The notes under the pieces were generated by a model. The model searched no databases, was not told where the DNA came from, and saw nothing but the letters and a program-made list of their open reading frames with translations. This document shows positions 1 through 5,896 of a stretch of DNA of 18,813 nucleotides, one piece after another. Every line of letters starts with the position of its first letter. Position 1 is the first letter of the stretch. The DNA is from Candidatus Omnitrophica bacterium UBA5776 (lineage in GTDB: Bacteria; Omnitrophota; Gorgyraeia; Gygaellales; Profunditerraquicolaceae). Location: NCBI GenBank assembly GCA_002418595.1, contig DIEK01000021.1, positions 1 through 18,813 on the forward strand, in the 5' to 3' direction. The position numbers and the translations under genes were made by a program.

Positions 1-934
1 TGGTGACCACCGCCGGCAAGCCTTCGGGTATGGCGCCGACTGCCAGGGCGATGGCGAAGATCAGGGTCTCCTTGAGGGCCGCGCCAAGCGGAATGGCGAT
101 GTCGAGCGCCCGCTTGACCCCGACCGCGAGAATGACCACCGACACGGCGACGATACCGATGGTGATCCAGGTGCTGACCTCGGCCAGTTTCTTGGTCAGC
201 GGGGTGTCGAGATCCACGGCACTCTCCAGCATGTCGGAAATGCGGCCCAGCTCGGTGCCCATGCCGGTGGCGGCGACCACGGCGGTGGCCGTGCCGGCGG
301 TGACCAAGGTGCCGCTGTAGACCATGCAGGTACGATCGCCCAGGACCGCATCCTTGTCGACCGGGACCAGCGTTTTTTCCACCGGCACCGATTCGCCGGT
401 GAGCGCCGCCTCCTCGACCTGCAAATTTTTCAGGGAGACGAGCCGCATGTCGGCCGGCACGCTGTCGCCGGCGGCCAGCAGGACCACGTCGCCGGGCACT
501 AGATCAATAGCCGGCACGGTGACGTTTCTGCCCTCGCGGATGACCGTGGCGTTCTGCGGCACCATGTCGGACAGGGCCTCGATCGCCCGCCCGGCCTTGA
601 ATTCTTGAATAAAGCCGATGATGGCGTTGATCACCACCACCGACAGCACCACCAAACCGTCGGTCATCTTGCCCAGCACCACGGCCAGCGTTCCCGAGCC
701 GAGCAGGACCCAAATGAGGGGATTGTTGATCTGCCGCCAGAGAAGCTGCAATATGCTGTCCTTGGGTTTGCGCTTGATCTGGTTGGGCCCGTGGATCTGC
801 AGCCGCGCCTGGGCCTCTTCCTGGCTCAGTCCGGCCTCGCTGCTGGCCAGCTCCCGAAACGCGGCCTCCGGGCTCAGGGTATGCCAAGGGGACGCGGCAG
901 GGGATGGATTAGTGGTGATGGATCGATTGTTCAT
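1..934 (-). CDS. Cation-transporting P-type ATPase (P2-like), N-terminal part, cut by window edge
   Basis: Reading leftward from the ATG at 934, 311 codons stay open to the window edge. They give the N-terminal cation-ATPase domain (residues about 16-80), a first pair of membrane helices (about 72-112), and the actuator domain with the dephosphorylation motif TGES at residues 179-182. Two more hydrophobic segments follow (about 256-272 and 290-305), the second ending in PEGLP at 303-307. PEGLP is typical of P2-type (SERCA/PMCA and Na/K-like) pumps and argues against heavy-metal P1B pumps, which have CPC there; no N-terminal metal-binding domain is seen. The phosphorylation (DKTG), nucleotide-binding and C-terminal membrane parts lie outside the window, so the ion (Ca2+, or another cation) cannot be decided. 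The ribosome site is weak. It lies 120 bp downstream of the nitroreductase gene on the same strand and may be co-transcribed. Confidence 0.93.
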   Translation of the reverse strand, partial: MNNRSITTNPSPAASPWHTLSPEAAFRELASSEAGLSQEEAQARLQIHGPNQIKRKPKDSILQLLWRQINNPLIWVLLGSGTLAVVLGKMTDGLVVLSVVVINAIIGFIQEFKAGRAIEALSDMVPQNATVIREGRNVTVPAIDLVPGDVVLLAAGDSVPADMRLVSLKNLQVEEAALTGESVPVEKTLVPVDKDAVLGDRTCMVYSGTLVTAGTATAVVAATGMGTELGRISDMLESAVDLDTPLTKKLAEVSTWITIGIVAVSVVILAVGVKRALDIAIPLGAALKETLIFAIALAVGAIPEGLPAVVT

Positions 935-1054
935 TGCGGCGTTGCTCGTTGAAGTGAATGGACGGGAAAAAGTTTGTTGCCAAGATATAAGCATCGACAG
1001 CCATTGTGCAACCGCCAATGGCGTGCACGGGGCGAAGCCGCTGCCGCGACCGGG

Positions 1055-1885
1055 TCATGTTCCCATGCGCCAGTGGATCGAGGACGGGTTGCGGACGGGC
1101 AGACGACGGTAGGCGAACTTCGGGTAGCCAACCATCATCGCCCCATGGCACTGGCGTCCTGGCGGCAGCCCCAGGGCTTCGGCCATCGGCGGATAGGCAT
1201 TGACCGCGGCATTGAAGTATCCGGCCCAGCAGCCGCCCAGCCCCAGAACGGTTGTCGCCAGTTCCAGATAGGTCAGGGCGATGGTGCAGGTGGTGGCCGC
1301 CATGCGGTTGGCCGTTTCCGCATGGGCAACAATCACCGCCGGCGCGCCGCGCAGGATGACATCATGCCCGGCCCGCCAGCGCTCCACGGTGCGATCGAGA
1401 TGGAGGGCCTTGGCCGCCTCGGGCGTCTCGGCCCGCATCCACTCCATCCAGTCGATGACCATGCCGGCCAGTTTCCGCAACTCCTGCCGATCGCCCAGAA
1501 CCAGCCAGCCCACGCCCTGGGAATTGATGCCGGAGGGCGCATGGCGGGCGATGTCGATCAGCTTGGCCAGGGTGTCCCGGGGTACCGGCGTGTCCCGGTA
1601 GACACGGATCGAGCGGCGGGCACGAAGAAACTGCTCCCCTTGTTCGGACGAGCAGCGCAGTTCTGGCCGCACTGGCGGGCAGACGTCGACCGGCATATCC
1701 CGGTGACTGAAGCTGCCGGTGGGGCAAACCGCGACACAGTGGCCGCAGCGGATGCACAGGTTTGCGGCGTCCATGGCAGGCACTGGCAACGCTCCCGGCG
1801 CCCAGTCGATGATCCCCATGGGGCAGACGGCGGCACAGACGCCATCCCGGTTGCAGGTCTGCTGGTTGACGGTGAACAGTTCCAT
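1055..1885 (-). CDS. Ferredoxin-nitroreductase fusion protein
   Basis: A 276-residue two-domain protein. Residues 1-60 form a bacterial ferredoxin domain: the first site is C11-x2-D14-x2-C17-x3-C21-P and the second a full C44-x2-C47-x2-C50-x3-C54-P. Residues about 95-270 are a nitroreductase-like flavin domain, with RRSIRVYRD near its start (FMN-phosphate contact region), an APSGINSQ segment, and GGCWAGYF near the end. Such fusions are found in anaerobes and are presumed to pass electrons between ferredoxin clusters and FMN; the substrate is unknown. The start at 1885 is chosen because AAAGGAGG lies seven bases upstream of it; an in-frame ATG eleven codons earlier lacks such a site. The second ligand of cluster 1 is Asp instead of Cys. 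It is transcribed away from the lytic transglycosylase gene. Family assignment is firm, physiological role is not. Confidence 0.9.
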   Translation of the reverse strand: MELFTVNQQTCNRDGVCAAVCPMGIIDWAPGALPVPAMDAANLCIRCGHCVAVCPTGSFSHRDMPVDVCPPVRPELRCSSEQGEQFLRARRSIRVYRDTPVPRDTLAKLIDIARHAPSGINSQGVGWLVLGDRQELRKLAGMVIDWMEWMRAETPEAAKALHLDRTVERWRAGHDVILRGAPAVIVAHAETANRMAATTCTIALTYLELATTVLGLGGCWAGYFNAAVNAYPPMAEALGLPPGRQCHGAMMVGYPKFAYRRLPVRNPSSIHWRMGT

Positions 1886-1918
1886 CGGGCCTCCTTTTTG
1901 GCTATGGGTTGACAGCAC

Positions 1919-1944
1919 CCCCTGAAAAATGGTCTGTTCAGGGG
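1919..1944. promoter_or_regulatory. Perfect 8-bp inverted repeat between divergent genes, possible operator
   Basis: CCCCTGAA and TTCAGGGG face each other across a 10-base loop in the 138-bp gap between the divergent nitroreductase and lytic transglycosylase genes. A TTGACA at 1909-1914 has no convincing -10 partner. There is no T-run on either side, so it is not a terminator. A regulator-binding site is possible; function is unproven. Confidence 0.25.
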
Positions 1945-2023
1945 CCGAAAAACGACGGCCGCGGGCTGGGCACGGGCCGCGAGATGCACTGTACCTCTTT
2001 TTTTAACGGGCACGAACACCAGC

Positions 2024-3175
2024 GTGGACAAAAAAGCAAAATCCGCAAAAAAAACACCACCGGCAAACACCGAGCAAGCGTCTCCCCCGGATACCGCTCC
2101 GAGCGAAAACCAGCAACCCCCCTCGGCTTCCAAGCCGCCAGTCCAGCGAAAGCCCCGATCCACGGCAAAAAAAGGCACGGGCCGCAAGCGGCGCCGCAAA
2201 AAGCCCGCGCTCCCCACCCGCCATCTGATTGCCCTCACCACCGTGGAAATCGCCTGCCTGACGCTGAGCGCCATGACCGGGATCGTGGTCCTGCTCGGCC
2301 ACGCGACGGAACGTTTTTCCGGCACCAGCCTGCTGTCCCACCTTCTGCCCTTCACCACCGGAGTCCTGGCCTTGGTGGTCGCGGCCGCCCTGCTGCTGAT
2401 CGGCTGGCTGCGGCTGCGACGCTGGCTGGGGCAAAAGTGGCTGTTTCTGCCGGCGATTCTGGCCCTGACCATGGTCCTGGTTATTGGCGGCTTTGCCCTC
2501 AAGGGCTCCTTTTTCTTTGCCTTCAGCCAGTTTCGCATCCTGGTCGGCGGCAAGGAGGAAGCCAGCCGGATCACGCTCACCCATCAGGTGTTTGCCGCCT
2601 ATCGCCGCCACGACCCATCCCAGTTGCGGCAGATGATCGAACGGGCCAAACCCTATGGCCCGGACATCGACGCCGCGGCCCAGGCCTTTGGGCTTGATCC
2701 GGACCTGCTCCATGGCATCGCCGCGACCGAATCATCCTTTCTTCCTCGCGAGAGCAAGGACGGCGGCCAGGGGTTGTTCCAGATCACCCAGGTTCCGGAA
2801 GCGGCCCTGCGCGAAGCGGGCAGCCGGCTTGGGGTCGATCGGCCGGTGATCACCAATCACCGTCACAACGGCTTCATCGCCGCAGCCACCCTCAACCACT
2901 ACCTCGGCCAGATGAACAACGACCTGTTTCTCGGCCTGCTGGCCTATAACATCGGTCCAAAAAACGGCGGGCTGCGCTTCATCATGCAGCAGTACGGGGC
3001 CACCGATTTCATCACCGTGCAGCCCTATCTCCAGCAGCTGCCGCGCGACTATCCCATCCGGGTGCTGTCCCAGGCTCTGGCCTTCCGTCTGTTTCGCAAG
3101 GGGGGAACCCTGCCGGCCTACGAGGAAGGGCTGAACGCGGTGCGCATCCAACACATCGGTATTCCCGGACTCTAG
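2024..3175 (+). CDS. Membrane-anchored lytic transglycosylase (SLT domain)
   Basis: 383 residues. Residues 1-65 are a low-complexity tail rich in Lys, Arg, Pro and Ser. Three hydrophobic segments follow (about 67-92, 105-130 and 137-160). The C-terminal half (about 208-345) is a soluble-lytic-transglycosylase fold: catalytic Glu E236 in ATESSF, then GQGLFQIT at 249-256, and LAYNIGP at 306-312 matching the usual AYNxGP motif. With a positive N-terminal tail inside the cell, three membrane passes put the SLT domain in the periplasm, where it would cleave peptidoglycan to 1,6-anhydromuramic products. The start is a GTG at 2024 with a poor ribosome site; the next in-frame Met (residue 84) would lose the first helix, so GTG is preferred. 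Three helices plus a long basic tail are more than the lipoprotein or single anchor common in this family. Confidence 0.88.
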   Translation: MDKKAKSAKKTPPANTEQASPPDTAPSENQQPPSASKPPVQRKPRSTAKKGTGRKRRRKKPALPTRHLIALTTVEIACLTLSAMTGIVVLLGHATERFSGTSLLSHLLPFTTGVLALVVAAALLLIGWLRLRRWLGQKWLFLPAILALTMVLVIGGFALKGSFFFAFSQFRILVGGKEEASRITLTHQVFAAYRRHDPSQLRQMIERAKPYGPDIDAAAQAFGLDPDLLHGIAATESSFLPRESKDGGQGLFQITQVPEAALREAGSRLGVDRPVITNHRHNGFIAAATLNHYLGQMNNDLFLGLLAYNIGPKNGGLRFIMQQYGATDFITVQPYLQQLPRDYPIRVLSQALAFRLFRKGGTLPAYEEGLNAVRIQHIGIPGL

Positions 3176-3524
3176 CCCCCAACCAGCCGCCCGGTGCCGC
3201 CCCTTCTCCTTTCTGGATGGAGGAAAGATTTCCAAATCAATCCTTACGGGAATATAATATTGACGGAGAATAGACCGATTTGCTATAGCATACCACCATT
3301 CTCCCGATTGATTTTCCCGCTGAAACCGTCCGGTTTCCTCGGCACACCGCCGCGAGGGAATGGAACAGCGTGGGAGAACAAAGGAGGGGTTGCTCCTGGC
3401 GGATAAACGGCAGTGGAAACCGCAAGGTTCCATGTCGCCATGCAAAATGATCGCGTGTTGATCTTTCACGAGCGCCCTGGCCATGGGGCCCGTTGCATCC
3501 ACAACGTATACTGCAGGATTTTCT
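3176..3524 (+). other. 349-bp gap before coaD: promoter plus long leader
   Basis: No convincing gene. The gap holds the promoter at 3260-3289 and then about 230 bases of leader with several short inverted pairs, for example AAACCG/CGGTTT near 3322-3335 and AGGAG/CTCCT near 3382-3397. A small ORF from the ATG at 3440 runs out of frame into coaD and has no ribosome site, so it is not called. I do not recognise a known riboswitch. Confidence 0.4.
3260..3289 (+). promoter_or_regulatory. Sigma70-like promoter for coaD
   Basis: TTGACG (3260-3265), an 18-base spacer, then TATAGC (3284-3289) preceded by TG in extended -10 position. It lies in an AT-richer patch unlike the flanking sequence. Expected start of transcription is near 3296, leaving about 230 bases of leader before coaD. 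Confidence 0.4.
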
Positions 3525-4055
3525 ATGAAAGGAATCTACGCTGGAAGTTACGATCCGCCGACCAACGGCCATCTGTGGATGATTGACCAGGGGGCCCGTC
3601 TGTTCACCAAATTTTATGTGGCGGTCGGCCAGAATTCACAAAAGGAGTACACCTTCTCCCTGGATGAGCGGATGCAGATGCTCAAGGAGATCTGCGGCCG
3701 GTACCGCAACGTGGAGGTGGTCCACTTTGAAAACAAATTCCTGGTCAAATACGCCGAGTCCATCGGTGTTGATTATATCCTGCGCGGCATTCGCAACGAA
3801 AAGGACTACACCTACGAGCGCGGCATGCGGTACGTCAACAGCAACATGAACGACTCCATCCAGACCCTGTTCATGATGTCGCCACGCCATTTGGTGGAGG
3901 TGAGTTCTTCCCTGGTCAAGGGATTGGTGGGTTCGGACGACTGGGAACTGGTGGTGCGCGAATATGTTCCGGATACGGTCTACTACAAGATGCTGAGCAA
4001 ATTCGGTCGAATACACCTCCATCACACCCGCCGGCGAATTCTCGAGAAAATCTAG
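3525..4055 (+). CDS. coaD: Phosphopantetheine adenylyltransferase
   Basis: 176 residues, slightly longer than the usual ~160. It catalyses the fourth step of coenzyme A synthesis, joining 4'-phosphopantetheine and ATP to give dephospho-CoA, in the cytoplasm. Visible hallmarks: GSYDPPTNGH at 7-16 (the nucleotidyltransferase HxGH-type motif, here TNGH), FSLDERMQML at 44-53, ILRGIRNEKDYTYE at 85-98 (substrate-binding arginines) and SSSLVK at 127-132 (the family's SSTxVK). The ATG at 3525 is chosen because AGGA sits 6 bases upstream and the family begins a few residues before GSxDPxTNGH; an earlier in-frame ATG at 3483 would add 14 unsupported residues. The basic tail (HLHHTRRRILEKI) is an extension beyond the usual end. 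It appears monocistronic, with its own promoter and a terminator-like hairpin after it. Confidence 0.93.
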   Translation: MKGIYAGSYDPPTNGHLWMIDQGARLFTKFYVAVGQNSQKEYTFSLDERMQMLKEICGRYRNVEVVHFENKFLVKYAESIGVDYILRGIRNEKDYTYERGMRYVNSNMNDSIQTLFMMSPRHLVEVSSSLVKGLVGSDDWELVVREYVPDTVYYKMLSKFGRIHLHHTRRRILEKI

Positions 4056-4071
4056 GCAACTGGGGCATCGC

Positions 4072-4099
4072 ACGGTCCGCCTTCCGGTGGGCCCGTTTT
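4072..4099 (+). terminator. Probable terminator after coaD
   Basis: ACGGTCCGCC pairs with GGTGGGCCCGT across a TTCC loop (two wobble pairs and one bulged C), ending in a short TTTT run; it starts 17 bases after the coaD stop. The stem is imperfect and the T-run short, so confidence is moderate. Confidence 0.45.
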
Positions 4100-4285
4100 C
4101 CCACCTTTTTCTTGAGCTTATCCGCCTCTTCATGGCGCCTGCCCCTCACCGGCAACGATCAAATTCGTCTGCCGGCAATCGCCCGCCGCTCCCCGTGTTG
4201 CGAGTATTGTCTCTTGATCCAAGGTACGCCACATCCTCTTGGCCGTCCATGCGCTTTCTGCAGCACCCACCGGGATCCTGTCTGC

Positions 4286-4314
4286 TTGAAGAATGGGCCG
4301 CCGAGGCGTACAAT
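4286..4314 (+). promoter_or_regulatory. Sigma70-like promoter for the terC-family gene
   Basis: TTGAAG (4286-4291), a 17-base spacer and TACAAT (4309-4314): five of six consensus matches at -10 and four of six at -35, at ideal spacing. Transcription would begin near 4321, about 70 bases before the ATG. Confidence 0.5.
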
Positions 4315-4391
4315 GGGCGCGGCGTTGTTCGCCGCTGAAGGGGAAAAGATACCTATTTAATTGCATTCGACTCAAAAAGGAAAACAAACGT

Positions 4392-5168
4392 ATGGAATGG
4401 TTGTGGGATATCAGCATTTGGAGCTCCCTCTTGACACTGACCGTGTTGGAAATTGTGCTCGGCATCGACAACATCGTGTTCATCACCCTGCTGGTGGACA
4501 AGGTGCCGGCGGGCAAACGCGCCTTTGCCCGCCAATTTGGCCTGCTGGCCGCCATGGGCACCCGCATCCTCCTGCTGATGTCGGTGGCCTGGCTGGCCAA
4601 ACTGGTCGCGCCGCTCTTCGAGGTGGCGGGCCATCCTGTTTCCGGCCGTGACCTGGTGCTGCTGCTCGGCGGTCTGTTTCTCATCTACAAGGCGGTGATC
4701 GAAATCCACGGCAGCCTGGAAGGCGGCGACGAGGCACACGGCCCCAAACACCTGGCCTCGCAGCTGCCGCTGGTCATTGCCCAAATCGCCATCATCGACA
4801 TCGTCTTTTCCCTGGATTCGGTGATCACCGCCGTTGGTTTGGCCGACCATCTCTGGGTGATGATCGCCGCCATTGTCATGGCCATCGGCGTCATGATGGT
4901 GGCCGCCAAACCGATCGGCCAGTTTGTCGCTCAACATCCGACCGTCAAGATGCTGGCCCTGTCCTTCCTGGTCCTGGTGGGCGTGGCCCTGGTGGCCGAG
5001 GGCACCGGTCACGAGATGCCCAAGGGATACCTCTATTTTGCCATGGCCTTTTCCTTCATCGTCGAGATACTCAATCTCCGGCTGCGCAAAAAGGCCGCGC
5101 CGGTCCAGCTGCACCAGGTCTACGACCGGGTTCGCCTCCCGGACACCGAAGCAGGCGGCAACCACTGA
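4392..5168 (+). CDS. TerC-family integral membrane protein
   Basis: 258 residues, almost all in about seven membrane helices. The two family signatures are present: LGIDNIVFI at about 22-30 and IDIVFSLDSVITAVG at about 134-148, whose intramembrane acidic residues are thought to bind metal. TerC-family proteins (TerC, Alx, YkoY/MeeF-like) are inner-membrane proteins linked to tellurite resistance and, more recently, to Mn2+ export and metal loading of secreted enzymes. No CBS or transporter-associated C-terminal domain is attached, so this is the short TerC/YkoY form. Start: ATG at 4392 with AAGGA about 10 bases upstream; the frame extends further upstream but without a site or homology. No other ter genes are nearby, so a housekeeping metal role is likelier than tellurite resistance (inference). 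A 269-bp gap without genes separates it from hydC. Confidence 0.9.
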   Translation: MEWLWDISIWSSLLTLTVLEIVLGIDNIVFITLLVDKVPAGKRAFARQFGLLAAMGTRILLLMSVAWLAKLVAPLFEVAGHPVSGRDLVLLLGGLFLIYKAVIEIHGSLEGGDEAHGPKHLASQLPLVIAQIAIIDIVFSLDSVITAVGLADHLWVMIAAIVMAIGVMMVAAKPIGQFVAQHPTVKMLALSFLVLVGVALVAEGTGHEMPKGYLYFAMAFSFIVEILNLRLRKKAAPVQLHQVYDRVRLPDTEAGGNH

Positions 5169-5437
5169 GCTGCGGCAATGTCAGCCGCATGCGGAAGACA
5201 TCGTTGCCGCCGGTCCAGCACCCACCCGTCGGCTGTTCCCGGACCGTACTCGATCCCGTCCCTGTCGGCTCAACAACCGCCAGGAACGGGCCAATCGTTC
5301 TCCCTTCGCCCTGTATCCTTTTGTCCCAGCCCGGCTTTTTTCCTTTCTTGACAAGTTTCCCCCACAGGGATAAGGAAAAGGCCTTCTATCCGTTTTCCTC
5401 AATGCAATAATTTTCCCAGATGCCCCAGGAGCGCCGC

Positions 5438-5896
5438 ATGACAACGGAACAACCTGATTTGGAAAACATCCTTACCGCCTACGGCCGGGAACGGGACAAC
5501 CTCATCCCGCTGCTGCAGGAGGTACAGGACCGTTTTCGGTATCTTTCCCCAGAGGCGGTGCAGGCGGTGGCCGATCACCTCGAACTCTCGGCCAACGACG
5601 TCTACGGCGTGGCCACCTTTTACGCTCAATTCCGTTTCGTGCCGCCCGGCCTGCACCACATCAAGGTGTGCGAGGGCACGGCCTGCCATGTGCGCGGCAG
5701 CGACCGCATTCTCGAATCCATCAGCCGCGCCACCGGCATCGCCCCTGGCCAGACCAGCAGCAATGGCCAGTTCAGCCTGGAACGGGTGGCCTGTTTCGGC
5801 TCCTGCGCCCTGGCCCCGGTGGTGGTGGTGGACGACAAGGTCTACGGTCGGATGACCGCCGCCAAAACCAACAAGCTCATTGAGGACAAGAAATGA
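5438..5896 (+). CDS. hydC: [FeFe]-hydrogenase / NADH dehydrogenase 24-kDa-type subunit (HydC, NuoE-like)
   Basis: 152 residues, the normal size. It has the helical N-terminal part (1-70) and thioredoxin-like [2Fe-2S] domain of the NuoE/HydC family, with ligands C78, C83, C119 and C123 (C-x4-C and C-x3-C). In trimeric HydABC this subunit sits beside HydB and relays electrons near the NAD(H) site. The start at 5438 is chosen because CAGGAG lies six bases upstream; the ATG at 5420 would add MPQERR without a site. Its stop overlaps the hydB start by four bases (ATGA), implying coupled translation. Codon use is of the left type (seven Ile codons, none ATA). An upstream TTGACA at 5348-5353 lacks a good -10, so the promoter is unresolved. 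HydC is preferred over NuoE because of the hydB-hydA neighbours, but those lie partly or wholly beyond the composition break. Confidence 0.9.
   Translation: MTTEQPDLENILTAYGRERDNLIPLLQEVQDRFRYLSPEAVQAVADHLELSANDVYGVATFYAQFRFVPPGLHHIKVCEGTACHVRGSDRILESISRATGIAPGQTSSNGQFSLERVACFGSCALAPVVVVDDKVYGRMTAAKTNKLIEDKK

Larger units (their letters stand above)
4056..4391 (+). other. 336-bp gap between coaD and the terC-family gene
   Basis: Holds the coaD terminator-like hairpin, the promoter at 4286-4314 and a small hairpin in the leader (GCGGCG/CGCCGC around a TTGTT loop, near 4320-4337). Open frames here have no ribosome site and no recognisable protein. No Mn2+ (yybP-ykoY) riboswitch signature was seen, although that switch controls some terC-family genes elsewhere. 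Confidence 0.4.

Noticed and set aside
1000..1022. GCCATTG/CAATGGC hairpin between the nitroreductase and P-type ATPase genes as a terminator
   Set aside because: Only seven base pairs, a nine-base loop and no T-run on the minus strand; the two genes may be co-transcribed.
974..1912. Long plus-strand open frame of 312 codons
   Set aside because: It is the antisense of the ferredoxin-nitroreductase gene, whose reading frame has clear cluster and flavin motifs and a strong ribosome site.
2003..2713. Minus-strand open frame of 236 codons
   Set aside because: Antisense shadow of the lytic transglycosylase; its product is low-complexity with no recognisable domain.
4087..4360. Small plus-strand open frames between coaD and the terC-family gene
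   Set aside because: No ribosome sites and no recognisable protein; they overlap the terminator-like hairpin and the promoter.
4315..4391. Manganese (yybP-ykoY) riboswitch before the terC-family gene
   Set aside because: The short leader lacks the conserved core of that riboswitch; only a small GC hairpin is seen.
5348..5376. TTGACA as the promoter of the hydCBA operon
   Set aside because: The -35 is perfect but at 17 bases the -10 is TAAGGA, a poor match, so I do not call it.
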